Source: Geofilum rhodophaeum (GTDB lineage: Bacteria > Bacteroidota > Bacteroidia > Bacteroidales > Marinilabiliaceae). From it: 64,000 bases of DNA. Position 1 is the stretch's first letter; every line of letters starts with the position of its first letter. Positions 43,247 to 52,083 of this stretch are shown in pieces. The position numbers were made by a program, and so were the translations under genes. The notes under the pieces are model-generated. The model made no database searches, was not told the DNA's origin, and saw nothing but the letters and a program-made list of their open reading frames with translations. Location of the stretch: positions 1-64,000 of the forward strand of contig NZ_MWUJ01000017.1 in the NCBI RefSeq assembly GCF_002210225.1. The letters run 5' to 3'.

Positions 43247-43912
43247 ATGCTGGCAAAAGATTTGATTTCCGAATTGGTACCGGCCCTGAAGACCTCAGAT
43301 ACCGGCTTGGATGCCCTCAATTGGATGGAGGCATTCAGGGTGTCGCATTTGCCAATAGTTAATAATCGTATTTTCTTAGGCCTGATTTCAGATGCCGACA
43401 TCTACGATATGAATGCTGCCGGTGAGCCCCTGGGTAACCATCGCTTGTCGCTGATGACCCCTTACGTGTTCGATCGTCAGCATATCTACGATGTGGTAGA
43501 GATTGCCTCCAGGTTAAAACTCACCATTGTTCCGGTCCTGGATATGGATAAGCAGTTTTTGGGCGTCATTACCCAACAGGATCTGCTGCAACGTTTCAGC
43601 GAACTGATCGCCGCCCACACGCCAGGCGGCATCCTTCAAATAGAAGTGGGGGTGCGTGATTATGCGCTCTCCGAAATTGCCCGCATTGTAGAGGACGCCG
43701 ATGGGAAGATTCTGAGTTTGTATGTAACGCAGGATCCGGAGGGAAGCAGTTTGTACCTTACCCTAAAACTGAATCGAAGCGATTTGCAGCCGGTTGTCCG
43801 GGGATTCGAACGCTTCGGGTATAAGGTGAGGGCAGAATATGGTGCCGAACTGCCTGTCGATGAAACAGCCCGTCGCAATTACGAGTCACTGCTCAAATAT
43901 CTGAGTGTTTAG
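43247..43912 (+). CDS. CBS-domain pair protein with C-terminal ACT-like region
   Basis: A 221-residue soluble protein. Two CBS motifs fill about 1-130 (DLISELVPALKTSDTGLDAL, VSHLPIVNNRIFLGLISDAD, KLTIVPVLDMDKQFLGVITQ). The remainder (GILQIEVGVRDYALSEIARIVEDADGK, shown in part) looks like an ACT-type sensor. CBS pairs bind adenosine nucleotides. It is the first gene of the envelope run and lies 16 bp before an Omp85-like gene and upstream of nadK. Function unknown; nucleotide sensing is an inference. Confidence 0.8.
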   Translation: MLAKDLISELVPALKTSDTGLDALNWMEAFRVSHLPIVNNRIFLGLISDADIYDMNAAGEPLGNHRLSLMTPYVFDRQHIYDVVEIASRLKLTIVPVLDMDKQFLGVITQQDLLQRFSELIAAHTPGGILQIEVGVRDYALSEIARIVEDADGKILSLYVTQDPEGSSLYLTLKLNRSDLQPVVRGFERFGYKVRAEYGAELPVDETARRNYESLLKYLSV

Positions 43913-43928
43913 AAGAGGAGACCAGTTC

Positions 43929-45341
43929 ATGAGGTGTTGGATCAGTCGGGCCCGGCCCATTATAATATTGTTTCTCTGGCTGCAGGTGTTTTCCTTGCAG
44001 GCTGTAGGTCCTGCCCCCCTTTCCGGTGAGCGCCTTATGATTGAGGATGTCTTTATTCAGGGCAATCACAGAACCCGGCGTCACGTTGTACTGGCCGAAC
44101 TCCCATTCCAAATTGGAGATCAGATTGATGCATCGGAATTAACGGTGCTGCTGACCAGGGCCAGGGAGAATTTACAGAATACTTCCTTGTTCAATCAGGT
44201 GGACCTGGTGGCCGAGCAAGTGAGTCGCAATCATGTCGTTGTCCGCGTTGATGTTACCGAACGCTGGTACCTGTGGGCCTTTCCGCTGTTCGAGTCAGAA
44301 GGGCGAAATTTTAGTGACTTTTTGCGTTTGAACGATGGTTCGTATTTTAATTACGGACTGTATTTGAAGCACGACAATTTCAGAGGTCGGAGAGAGCGTC
44401 TTCGGCTCCGAATGGTTACCGGCTATAAAAAGCAGTTGGTTTTTGATTATCAAAAACCAAGCATCAATAAGAAATCGGGCTGGGGCATGAATGTCACCTG
44501 GTTGTGGAACGATCAGGTTCCTTACGCTACAGAGGACGACAAACAGCTTTTTTTAAAAACACTGGGGAGTCGGCTTATGACGCGAGCTGGCGTTCAATTG
44601 TCTTATGCCTATCGTCACCGCTTAGATCACCACCATCGCGTTTATATGGGCTATGTGTATGCCGATGCAGCGGACACCCTGCTGCAGGTTAATCCGGACT
44701 TCCTGCCTGGTGGAGCCCAAACCAGCGAGACACTGGAGCTGGGATACAGTTATGCTTTGGATCGGCGCGACTCAAAAGTGTATCCCTTGCGTGGCTATAT
44801 GGTCGACTTTTCATTTGCCCGCAAGGGTTTTGGGGTACTCTCAGACGACAGCGGCTTCTTTCAAGGTCGTCTTAGTGCTTCTTGGCAGACCGATTTGTGG
44901 CCCCGTTTTTTTTGGGTGGGATCGGGAGCGCTGGCAGGTATTGATCAGACTGTTGCTCCATATATTTTTCGGACGGGCCTGGGCTATGAGGACTATCTTA
45001 ATGGTTTTGAGTATCATGTGATAGACGGAAGCGCTTATGGCATTTTACAAAGCAAATTGTTGTTTGAATTGCTGCCTCGTCGCGATCATTATTTAAAATG
45101 GATTCCCCTCGAGCAGTTTGCCCGCTTTCATTATGCATTTTATCTTAAAGCCTTCATCGACGGCGGGTACGTCATTAACGAACAGGAGTCAGCGCTTAAT
45201 AAGATGGCCAACGAAATGCTGTTGGGTTACGGTTTGGGTCTTGATATGGTGACTTTTTACGATAAAGTTTTGAGTCTGAACTATTCTTTTAATAATTTCG
45301 CCGAACACCGACTGTACTTTCATTTCAATTTGTCGTTTTAA
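43929..45341 (+). CDS. Omp85-superfamily protein with one POTRA domain
   Basis: About 470 residues from the ATG at 43929 (signal peptide MRCWISRARPIIILFLWLQV). One POTRA-like domain lies at about 35-115 (IEDVFIQGNHRTRRHVVLAE, LFNQVDLVAEQVS), followed by a 16-strand-like barrel ending FHFNLSF. True BamA has five POTRA domains and is encoded separately at 47840, so this is a different, shorter member, perhaps a patatin-less or TamA-like exporter/insertase. Cargo is unknown. Confidence 0.78.
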   Translation: MRCWISRARPIIILFLWLQVFSLQAVGPAPLSGERLMIEDVFIQGNHRTRRHVVLAELPFQIGDQIDASELTVLLTRARENLQNTSLFNQVDLVAEQVSRNHVVVRVDVTERWYLWAFPLFESEGRNFSDFLRLNDGSYFNYGLYLKHDNFRGRRERLRLRMVTGYKKQLVFDYQKPSINKKSGWGMNVTWLWNDQVPYATEDDKQLFLKTLGSRLMTRAGVQLSYAYRHRLDHHHRVYMGYVYADAADTLLQVNPDFLPGGAQTSETLELGYSYALDRRDSKVYPLRGYMVDFSFARKGFGVLSDDSGFFQGRLSASWQTDLWPRFFWVGSGALAGIDQTVAPYIFRTGLGYEDYLNGFEYHVIDGSAYGILQSKLLFELLPRRDHYLKWIPLEQFARFHYAFYLKAFIDGGYVINEQESALNKMANEMLLGYGLGLDMVTFYDKVLSLNYSFNNFAEHRLYFHFNLSF

Positions 45342-45342
45342 A

Positions 45343-45369
45343 AAGGCGGCTAATTTTTAAAGCCGTCTT
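45343..45369 (+). terminator. Weak hairpin after the Omp85-like gene
   Basis: AAGGCGGCT (45343-45351) pairs with AGCCGTCTT (45361-45369), one mismatch. There is no clear T run, so read-through into nadK is likely. Confidence 0.35.
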
Positions 45370-45386
45370 ATCTTAAGCCAGAATTT

Positions 45387-46265
45387 ATGCGTATAGCTGT
45401 TTACGGGAAGCAATTCGGAGAAGGCTTTTTTTCCTATTGTAGTATTTTGTTGAAGCATCTTAATGATGCCGGAGCAGAGCTTTTTATTCACAGGTCTTTT
45501 TACGACTTTTTAGTGAAGCAGGTGGGACTTAAACCGGGATGCTGCGAACTGTTTTCTGATTTTCATGATTTGCCCGATTGTGACTTGCTGTTCAGTATTG
45601 GCGGCGATGGAACCTTCCTCGATGCCGTTACCATGGTGCGTGATCGGCACATTCCCATTGTCGGAGTAAACAGCGGGCGCCTGGGTTTTTTGGCCGATAT
45701 TTCTAAGGAAGAATTACCCCTTGCGGTGGCAGAGATTATAGCAGGAAAATATATCGTGCGTGAATTGGATCTGCTCAAGCTGGAGACCAGTATACCTTGT
45801 TTTGGCGATTTGGATTTTGCACTCAACGAACTGGCCGTTCAGAAGCGGGACAGTTCCTCGATGATTACCATTCATGCCTATCTCAATAACGAGTTTTTGA
45901 ACTCCTATTGGGCCGACGGACTTATTGTGTCCACTGCAACAGGGTCCACCGCCTATTCGCTGAGTGTGGGAGGTCCCATTATGCATCCGGCATCCCGAAG
46001 CTTCATCATCAATCCCATTGCGCCACACAATCTGACGGTACGCCCCTTGGTGGTTCCCAGTGATTTTGAGTTGCGCCTAAAGGTCGAAGCACGTGGCGGA
46101 AAATTTCTGGCCTCACTCGATTCGCGCAGTTGCATCCTTGACGAGGGCCTGGAGCTGAAGGTGAGCAAGGCCGATTTTTCTGTGCCTGTAATTGAACGGC
46201 CCGGAAAGTCTTTTTATACCACCTTACGATCGAAACTGATGTGGGGGGCAGATAAGCGCAACTGA
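45387..46265 (+). CDS. nadK: NAD kinase
   Basis: Makes NADP from NAD and ATP. 292 residues with the GGDGTFLDAV motif (Asp catalytic), GVNSGRLGFLADI, ALNELAVQKRDSSSM and the glycine-rich TATGSTAYSLSVGGPI. Stands between the Omp85-like gene and porG. Confidence 0.95.
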   Translation: MRIAVYGKQFGEGFFSYCSILLKHLNDAGAELFIHRSFYDFLVKQVGLKPGCCELFSDFHDLPDCDLLFSIGGDGTFLDAVTMVRDRHIPIVGVNSGRLGFLADISKEELPLAVAEIIAGKYIVRELDLLKLETSIPCFGDLDFALNELAVQKRDSSSMITIHAYLNNEFLNSYWADGLIVSTATGSTAYSLSVGGPIMHPASRSFIINPIAPHNLTVRPLVVPSDFELRLKVEARGGKFLASLDSRSCILDEGLELKVSKADFSVPVIERPGKSFYTTLRSKLMWGADKRN

Positions 46266-46340
46266 GCCGGCAGCTTCCTTTGTTGAAGCAATATTTAGGC
46301 GGGATGCCCGTTTCTTAGGAACATAATTAGACTTGCCGGA

Positions 46341-47066
46341 ATGCAGAAATTGTTGTTATTTTTTATATGGTTAGGGCTTGGCTTGCTGGTATCTGTTGAC
46401 CTGTCGGCTCAAACCCGCTTGGAGGCGGGGCCCTATATCGGGGTTTCGTGGTACAATGGTGACCTTAACCCAAATCGGATGTTCGCATCCCCGGAGCCCG
46501 CCTTTGGAGGTCTGGCTAAGTACGCGTTCAACGATCGTATGGCGCTTCGCCTGACATTGGGTGTTGCAGGCCTCAGTGGCTCCTATCCGCAAAAGGAACT
46601 CTTTTTTCCAGAAAATATTTCTGAACAATACGCTTTTGACCGGACCCTGCTCGACATGACGACCATGTTGGAAATATCCTTGTTTCCCTATGATCATCCC
46701 GTAAAGCGGGATGCGTTGTTCAGTCCCTATATGGCTTTTGGTTTGGGGTCAGTTTTTTATAAAAGGTATACAGAAGATCATGGTAATCACGATGAAAAAT
46801 CGAGTTTTGTATTATCTTTGCCCTTCGGTGCCGGCGTAAAGTGGAAGGTGACCGACTGGATGAGCCTGGGAACGGAGTGGATCTTTAGGAAGACCTTTGT
46901 TGATGACTTAGACCTGGTTGGGCATAATACAGCTGTTTATCCATCGAATCCATATGGGTTTGAACACACTACCTTCACACACAATAACGACTGGTACTCC
47001 GTGGTGGCGGTATACGCTGCCTTCACCATTTTCAGCAGAAGCGAAAAATGTCGCGACGGCTTTTAA
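46341..47066 (+). CDS. porG: PorG-like outer membrane protein of the type IX secretion system (DUF6089)
   Basis: A 241-residue protein: signal peptide (1-about 24), then a small barrel with ETAGPYIGVSWYNGDLNP-like opening (seen: EAGPYIGVSWYNGDLNP), FGGLAKYAFNDRMALRLT, PYMAFGLGSVFYKRY and WMSLGTEWIFRKTFVDDLD. This matches the DUF6089/PorG family, an outer-membrane part of the T9SS in Porphyromonas, where the gene also lies next to uppS and bamA as far as I recall. The neighbourhood here (nadK, uppS, bamA) supports the call. Confidence 0.8.
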   Translation: MQKLLLFFIWLGLGLLVSVDLSAQTRLEAGPYIGVSWYNGDLNPNRMFASPEPAFGGLAKYAFNDRMALRLTLGVAGLSGSYPQKELFFPENISEQYAFDRTLLDMTTMLEISLFPYDHPVKRDALFSPYMAFGLGSVFYKRYTEDHGNHDEKSSFVLSLPFGAGVKWKVTDWMSLGTEWIFRKTFVDDLDLVGHNTAVYPSNPYGFEHTTFTHNNDWYSVVAVYAAFTIFSRSEKCRDGF

Positions 47067-47087
47067 ATAACAGAGTAAGCAGGTTTT

Positions 47088-47837
47088 ATGTCAGTCAAAG
47101 CGCTTTTAGTGCCCGAGAAATTGCCCCGGCATGTGGCAATAATTATGGACGGAAACGGCCGTTGGGCCCGGAAGAGAGGGAATGCTCGTGTTTTTGGGCA
47201 TCGCAATGGAGTTAAGGCGGTTAGAGAGGTAACAGAAGCAGCAGCAGAATTAGGCATGGGTTACCTGACCTTATACGCTTTTTCCACTGAGAATTGGAGT
47301 CGTCCTAAGAACGAAGTGGATGCGCTTATGGCGCTTTTGGTTTCTACCATTGCCTCTGAAACTCAGACGCTGATGAAAAACAACGTGCAACTGCGTTCCA
47401 TTGGTTGTCTGGATAGTTTGCCTTCTAAAGTTAAAGCCGAGCTTGACACCTGCATCAAACAAACGGCAAACAACACCGGTCTCACCCTAATTCTTGCGCT
47501 CAGTTACAGTTCCAGATGGGAAATTACCCAAGGCGTTAAGCGTCTGGCCGAAGATGTAAAAAATGGACGCCTGGAGATTTCTGCCATCAACGACCAAGTA
47601 TTCAGTTCCTATCTGGAAACTCGAGAAGTGCCAGACCCAGAGTTGCTTATACGAACCAGTGGTGAATTTAGGATCAGTAATTTTCTGCTTTGGCAAATTG
47701 CTTATGCAGAATTATATTTTTCCGACATATTGTGGCCTGATTTTCGCAAGGAACATTTTTACGAGGCGCTGCTCGACTTTCAAAAGAGAGAACGCCGCTT
47801 TGGAAAGACCAGTGACCAGTTAATTTTAAAAAAATAA
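47088..47837 (+). CDS. uppS: Undecaprenyl diphosphate synthase
   Basis: Makes the C55 lipid carrier for peptidoglycan and surface glycans. 249 residues, cis-prenyltransferase. HVAIIMDGNGRWARKRG carries the catalytic Asp, followed by GHRNGVKAVREV, LTLYAFSTENW, PDPELLIRTSGEFRISNFLL and PDFRKEHFYEALLDFQ. bamA starts 2 bp after the stop. Confidence 0.97.
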   Translation: MSVKALLVPEKLPRHVAIIMDGNGRWARKRGNARVFGHRNGVKAVREVTEAAAELGMGYLTLYAFSTENWSRPKNEVDALMALLVSTIASETQTLMKNNVQLRSIGCLDSLPSKVKAELDTCIKQTANNTGLTLILALSYSSRWEITQGVKRLAEDVKNGRLEISAINDQVFSSYLETREVPDPELLIRTSGEFRISNFLLWQIAYAELYFSDILWPDFRKEHFYEALLDFQKRERRFGKTSDQLILKK

Positions 47838-47839
47838 AA

Positions 47840-50407
47840 ATGTTGCAACGATTTTCGACCCTGTTTGTTCTCTTTCTCTTTTCCTTATTGACTTATGGAC
47901 AAACCTCCCCGGCTGAAATTTCCTATTCCGGAACACCTCGAAGATATCTCATTACCAAAATTGAAGTTAGTGGTGACTTGAATAATGATCCCAAGATTCT
48001 TGCTAATTTATCGGGACTTCGTGTGGGGCAAGAAATAACTGTTCCTGGAGACGACATTACCAAAGCCATTAAAAAGTACTGGGATTATGGCTTGTTTTCC
48101 GATGTAAAGATACTGGCAAAACGAATGGAAGGACGTGAGATTGATCTGGAAATCCAGTTGCAAGAACGTCCTCGATTGTCTGAAATGAATTATTTTGGGC
48201 TAAAGAAATCCGAGATAGATGCGGTTAACGAGAAAGTTGCGATGATGCGGGGCAGTCAGGTTACCCCCTATTTGGTAACTCGGGCAGAGCGTTTCATTAA
48301 AAATCATTTTGTAGAGAAGGGGTTTTATAATACAGAGGTTAACATTGTTCAACGTGACGATACTGCCCGGGTGAACCATGTAATGCTGGATGTTCATGTC
48401 GATAAAAAGGAGAAGGTTAAGATCTCTTATTTGGGATTTGAGGGCAATACGGAGTTCTCCGACAATAAGGTGAACCGTATTATGAAGAAAACCAATCAGC
48501 GTCGACTGTGGCGGAATTTTTTCAGAACCAAGAAGTTTGTAGAAGACGACTATCGTACAGACTTGGAAACGCTGATCGAGAAGTACAACGAGAAAGGGTA
48601 TCGTGATGCCTACATAACCTATGACTCCATTGCGCGGAACGACGATAATACTGTGGATATCCGAATCGGCATAGAAGAAGGGAATCGGTATTTCTTTGGG
48701 GACATCAGCTGGGTGGGCAACAGTATTTATCCTGGAGAGTATTTGGGACAGATGCTTCGAATCCAGAAGGGAGATGTTTTTAACCAAACGCTTTTGGATG
48801 AGCGCCTTTTTATGGACGACGATGCCGTGCACAACCTCTACATGAACAATGGTTATCTTTTCAGCCGCATTATTCCGGTTGATGTGGCGATTTATAACGA
48901 CACGGTTGATCTGGAAATGCGTATTTATGAGGGGGATCAGGCCAGCATAGACCGGGTAATTATTCGAGGCAACACCAAAACCCACGAGCATGTTATTCGT
49001 CGGGAGTTACGTACCAAGCCAGGTGAGCTTTTTAATAAAGCAGCTTTGATTCGTACGGTGCGTGAACTTGCTCAGCTGGGTCACTTTGACCCCGAAAAAA
49101 TAAATCCGGTTCCACTGCCCGACCCGGACAAGGGAACGGTTGATTTGGAATACAATCTCGAAGAAAAGGCCAACGACCAGGTGGAGCTCTCTGGGGGATG
49201 GGGAGCCGGTATGTTTGTGGGATCTCTGGGCTTACGCTTCAATAATTTTTCGGTACGTAATTTTTTCAATAAGGAAGCCTGGCGGCCTCTGCCTACAGGT
49301 GACGGACAAACACTGGCTCTTCGGGCGCAAACCAATGGTAAGTATTACCAGTCGTACAGCCTCAGTTTTACCGAACCCTGGTTGGGCGGAAAGAAACCCA
49401 ATTCGCTTTCTTTCAGTCTTTACCGAACCATACAGACCGGCGTGAGCAGTCGCTACATGCCCAACAATTACTATGGCTACAGTTCCTATGGCTATGGCTA
49501 TAATGATCCTTACTCGATGCAGGGTGATGATTCACGACACATGAAAGTGTTTGGTGCAACACTTGGATTGGGACGCCGTTTAACCTGGCCCGATGACTTT
49601 TTTACTTTGTATTCGGAGCTGAGCTATACCCATTACGATTTGTTGGATTGGTACTTTTTAATGCAAACCGGTCAGAGCAACAACCTTCGACTTAAGTTTG
49701 TGTTGGCACGTAGATCCATCGATAATCCGCTCTATACGCGTTCGGGGTCGGACTTTTCCCTGGGATTGGAACTCACCCCGCCTTATTCGGCTTTCAGCGA
49801 CAAGGATTATTCCAAGGTAACCGACGATCAGGAGTTGTACCGAATGATTGAGTACCACAAATGGACCTTTAAGGGAGGTATGTTCAAAACCCTTGACCGG
49901 GCCGATAAGATGGTTTTGATGACACGGGTTGAAGGAGGTTTCCTGGGCTACTACAACAAACATCTTCGGTCTCCTTTTGAGAAGTTTACTTTGGGTGGCG
50001 ACGGGATGTCGGGTTACAGCTACTACGGAAGTGAAACCATCGCTTTGCGCGGTTATGAAAACAATTCCTTAACAGCAACGTCTCTTGTTACAAGTGACGA
50101 AGGAACTGGCGCACGTCAAAACGGTAATATGTACACCAAAATGACTATGGAGTTGCGTTACCCCTTAACGCTTCAGCCTTCGGCTACGGTTTACGGACTC
50201 GTATTTTTGGAAGCCGGTAATTCCTGGTCCGAGTTTAAGGATTACAATCCCTTTGATTTGCACCGCTCGGCTGGTGTAGGGGTTCGCATTTTTCTGCCCA
50301 TGTTTGGTTTGATGGGTATCGACTGGGGGTATGGTTTCGATGAGGTGCCTGGTTACAACGGTGCTGCCGGAAGTAATTTCCACTTTGTTATGGGACAGAA
50401 TTTCTGA
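47840..50407 (+). CDS. bamA: Outer membrane protein assembly factor BamA
   Basis: The central insertase for outer-membrane barrels. 855 residues: signal peptide (1-about 21), five POTRA domains (about 32-450) and a barrel (about 450-855). The VRGF motif of the inner lid loop appears as IALRGYENN. The barrel ends FHFVMGQNF with terminal Phe. A Tyr/Gly-rich loop (NNYYGYSSYGYGYNDPYS) sits in an extracellular loop region. Directly coupled to uppS and followed by three Skp-like chaperones. Confidence 0.95.
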   Translation: MLQRFSTLFVLFLFSLLTYGQTSPAEISYSGTPRRYLITKIEVSGDLNNDPKILANLSGLRVGQEITVPGDDITKAIKKYWDYGLFSDVKILAKRMEGREIDLEIQLQERPRLSEMNYFGLKKSEIDAVNEKVAMMRGSQVTPYLVTRAERFIKNHFVEKGFYNTEVNIVQRDDTARVNHVMLDVHVDKKEKVKISYLGFEGNTEFSDNKVNRIMKKTNQRRLWRNFFRTKKFVEDDYRTDLETLIEKYNEKGYRDAYITYDSIARNDDNTVDIRIGIEEGNRYFFGDISWVGNSIYPGEYLGQMLRIQKGDVFNQTLLDERLFMDDDAVHNLYMNNGYLFSRIIPVDVAIYNDTVDLEMRIYEGDQASIDRVIIRGNTKTHEHVIRRELRTKPGELFNKAALIRTVRELAQLGHFDPEKINPVPLPDPDKGTVDLEYNLEEKANDQVELSGGWGAGMFVGSLGLRFNNFSVRNFFNKEAWRPLPTGDGQTLALRAQTNGKYYQSYSLSFTEPWLGGKKPNSLSFSLYRTIQTGVSSRYMPNNYYGYSSYGYGYNDPYSMQGDDSRHMKVFGATLGLGRRLTWPDDFFTLYSELSYTHYDLLDWYFLMQTGQSNNLRLKFVLARRSIDNPLYTRSGSDFSLGLELTPPYSAFSDKDYSKVTDDQELYRMIEYHKWTFKGGMFKTLDRADKMVLMTRVEGGFLGYYNKHLRSPFEKFTLGGDGMSGYSYYGSETIALRGYENNSLTATSLVTSDEGTGARQNGNMYTKMTMELRYPLTLQPSATVYGLVFLEAGNSWSEFKDYNPFDLHRSAGVGVRIFLPMFGLMGIDWGYGFDEVPGYNGAAGSNFHFVMGQNF

Positions 50408-50478
50408 TAAGAAGAACTTTTGTGGTTCGGTTTTTGATTCAGGATAGTAACCGCTTATTTTTATTTAAAATTATGGTT

Positions 50479-50991
50479 ATGAAAAAAACAATTTTAATTT
50501 TGCTGCTGGCGATTTTGGCAGGTTCCTGGTCGCTGCAGGCTCAGAAATATGCCTTTGTGGATACCGAGTATGTTTTACGCAATATTCCTGCGTATCAGGC
50601 GGCTCAGGAGCAGTTGAATCAGCTGTCGCAACAATGGCAGCAGGAAATTGAAGCCAGGTATCAGGAGGTGGCTGAGATGTATAAGGAATTTCAGACCGAG
50701 AGTGTCTTTTTATCGGGCGAAATGCGGGTGCAACGCGAAGAAGACATCATTGCCAAAGAACGGGAGGCAAAAGAGTTGCAACACCGTTACTTTGGACCGG
50801 AAGGGGAAATGGCCAAGCGACAGGAAAGCCTTGTACAGCCCATTCAGGAGCAAATTGCTTCTGCCATTCGTGAGCTGGCGCGGGAAGAAGACCTGGCTGC
50901 TGTTTTTGATAAAGCCAACGGGGTGCTGTATTTGAATCCCCGACACGATCGCAGCGATCAGATATTGGAGAGATTAGGACTAAAAAAATAA
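50479..50991 (+). CDS. OmpH/Skp-family periplasmic chaperone, copy 1
   Basis: About 170 residues from the ATG at 50479 (signal peptide MKKTILILLLAILAGSWSL). An upstream in-frame start lacks a signal. After YAFVDTEYVLRNIPAYQAA comes a long charged coiled coil (about 45-125), the two-helix tentacle of Skp, and a C-terminal FDKANGVLYLNP strand. Skp holds unfolded barrel proteins on their way to BamA, encoded just upstream. Confidence 0.9.
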   Translation: MKKTILILLLAILAGSWSLQAQKYAFVDTEYVLRNIPAYQAAQEQLNQLSQQWQQEIEARYQEVAEMYKEFQTESVFLSGEMRVQREEDIIAKEREAKELQHRYFGPEGEMAKRQESLVQPIQEQIASAIRELAREEDLAAVFDKANGVLYLNPRHDRSDQILERLGLKK

Positions 50992-51006
50992 AATTTGAAC
51001 AAGAGG

Positions 51007-51519
51007 ATGATGCAAATACGAATCATTTTAATAGCGGCTCTGTTGGGCCTGGTTTTCTCGTCTGCAGCGGCACAGGCACCAAAGTTTGGACATGTTAATG
51101 TTGCCGACGTAGTGCTGTTGATGCCCGAGTACAAAAATATTTCTGTCGAAATGGAAACGGAGACCACCCGGCTCGAAGGTCAGTTGACCGTCATGCAGGA
51201 AGAACTGCAGAAGCTGGAGTTGGAATTTGAAGAAAACTTTGAAGCCTACTCTGCAGAACAAAAAGAAGCCAAGCAACAGGAGTACGCAGCGATGCAGCAA
51301 CGCATTCAGGAGTTTTATGCCGGTGCTCAGCAGGGTCTTCAGGAGAAGCAGCAGGCTTTGCAGGTGCCTGTTCTCGAAAAGCTGAGGGCCACCATTCAGG
51401 AGGTCGGTGAGGAGCAGGGATTTTTATACATTTTTGAGATGAATTCGGGGCTTACGCTCTTTCACTCTGAAAAAAGTGAAGACATTACCCCCTTGGTTAA
51501 AGCCAAATTGGGATTGTAG
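51007..51519 (+). CDS. OmpH/Skp-family periplasmic chaperone, copy 2
   Basis: About 170 residues from the ATG at 51007; a TTG at 50995 is less likely. Signal peptide IRIILIAALLGLVFSSAAA, then FGHVNVADVVLLMPEYKN, a Glu/Gln-rich coiled coil and a closing strand GFLYIFEMNSGLTLFHS. More similar to copy 3 than to copy 1 (shared FGHVN/FGHIN opening and LVKAKLGL/LVKAKLAVN end). Confidence 0.9.
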   Translation: MMQIRIILIAALLGLVFSSAAAQAPKFGHVNVADVVLLMPEYKNISVEMETETTRLEGQLTVMQEELQKLELEFEENFEAYSAEQKEAKQQEYAAMQQRIQEFYAGAQQGLQEKQQALQVPVLEKLRATIQEVGEEQGFLYIFEMNSGLTLFHSEKSEDITPLVKAKLGL

Positions 51520-51554
51520 TTGAAAGTTACCATTGAAAAATAAATAATTAGCAT

Positions 51555-52067
51555 ATGAAATTAGCAAAAGTTATCGTTTTGGCAGTGCTTATGTTGACTG
51601 CCGGTTTTGTTCAGGCCCAGGAGTTGAAGTTTGGACACATCAATATGCAGGAATTGATTCAGCAATTGCCCGAAAAGGCTGAAGCCGACCAGAAATTGCA
51701 GGCCGAGGCAGAGGTGCTGCAAAAAAGAATGCAGGCTATGAGCGAGGAGCATGAGAAAAAATTCCGGGAGTATTTGGAGCAACGCGAAACCATGCCCGAA
51801 TTGATTCGCAGCAGCATGGAAAAGGAAATCCAGGATATTGAACAGCGCTTGCAGAATTACCAGACTATGGCTCAGCAAACACTTCAGCGCAAGGAGCAGG
51901 AGTTGTATCAGCCTTTGTTGGAGAAGATTCAGGGTGCGGTAGATGCTGTTGGACAGGAGCAAGGTTTGATTTATATTTTCGACCTGAGTGCACAGGTGGT
52001 GCTTTATCATTCTGACCAGAGTATGGATTGTGGTCCGCTGGTTAAGGCAAAATTGGCTGTGAACTAA
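51555..52067 (+). CDS. OmpH/Skp-family periplasmic chaperone, copy 3
   Basis: 170 residues. Signal peptide MKLAKVIVLAVLMLTAGFVQ, then FGHINMQELIQQLPEKAEAD, a coiled coil and GLIYIFDLSAQVVLYHSDQS. It resembles copy 2 across its length, so these two arose by a recent tandem duplication. It is followed 16 bp later by murI. Confidence 0.9.
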   Translation: MKLAKVIVLAVLMLTAGFVQAQELKFGHINMQELIQQLPEKAEADQKLQAEAEVLQKRMQAMSEEHEKKFREYLEQRETMPELIRSSMEKEIQDIEQRLQNYQTMAQQTLQRKEQELYQPLLEKIQGAVDAVGQEQGLIYIFDLSAQVVLYHSDQSMDCGPLVKAKLAVN

Positions 52068-52083
52068 CACAGTTCATTGGCTT

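Noticed and set aside
48200-48991. A 263-codon open frame opposite the bamA POTRA region
   Set aside because: bamA is intact across it and the reverse frame has no start context or known motif.
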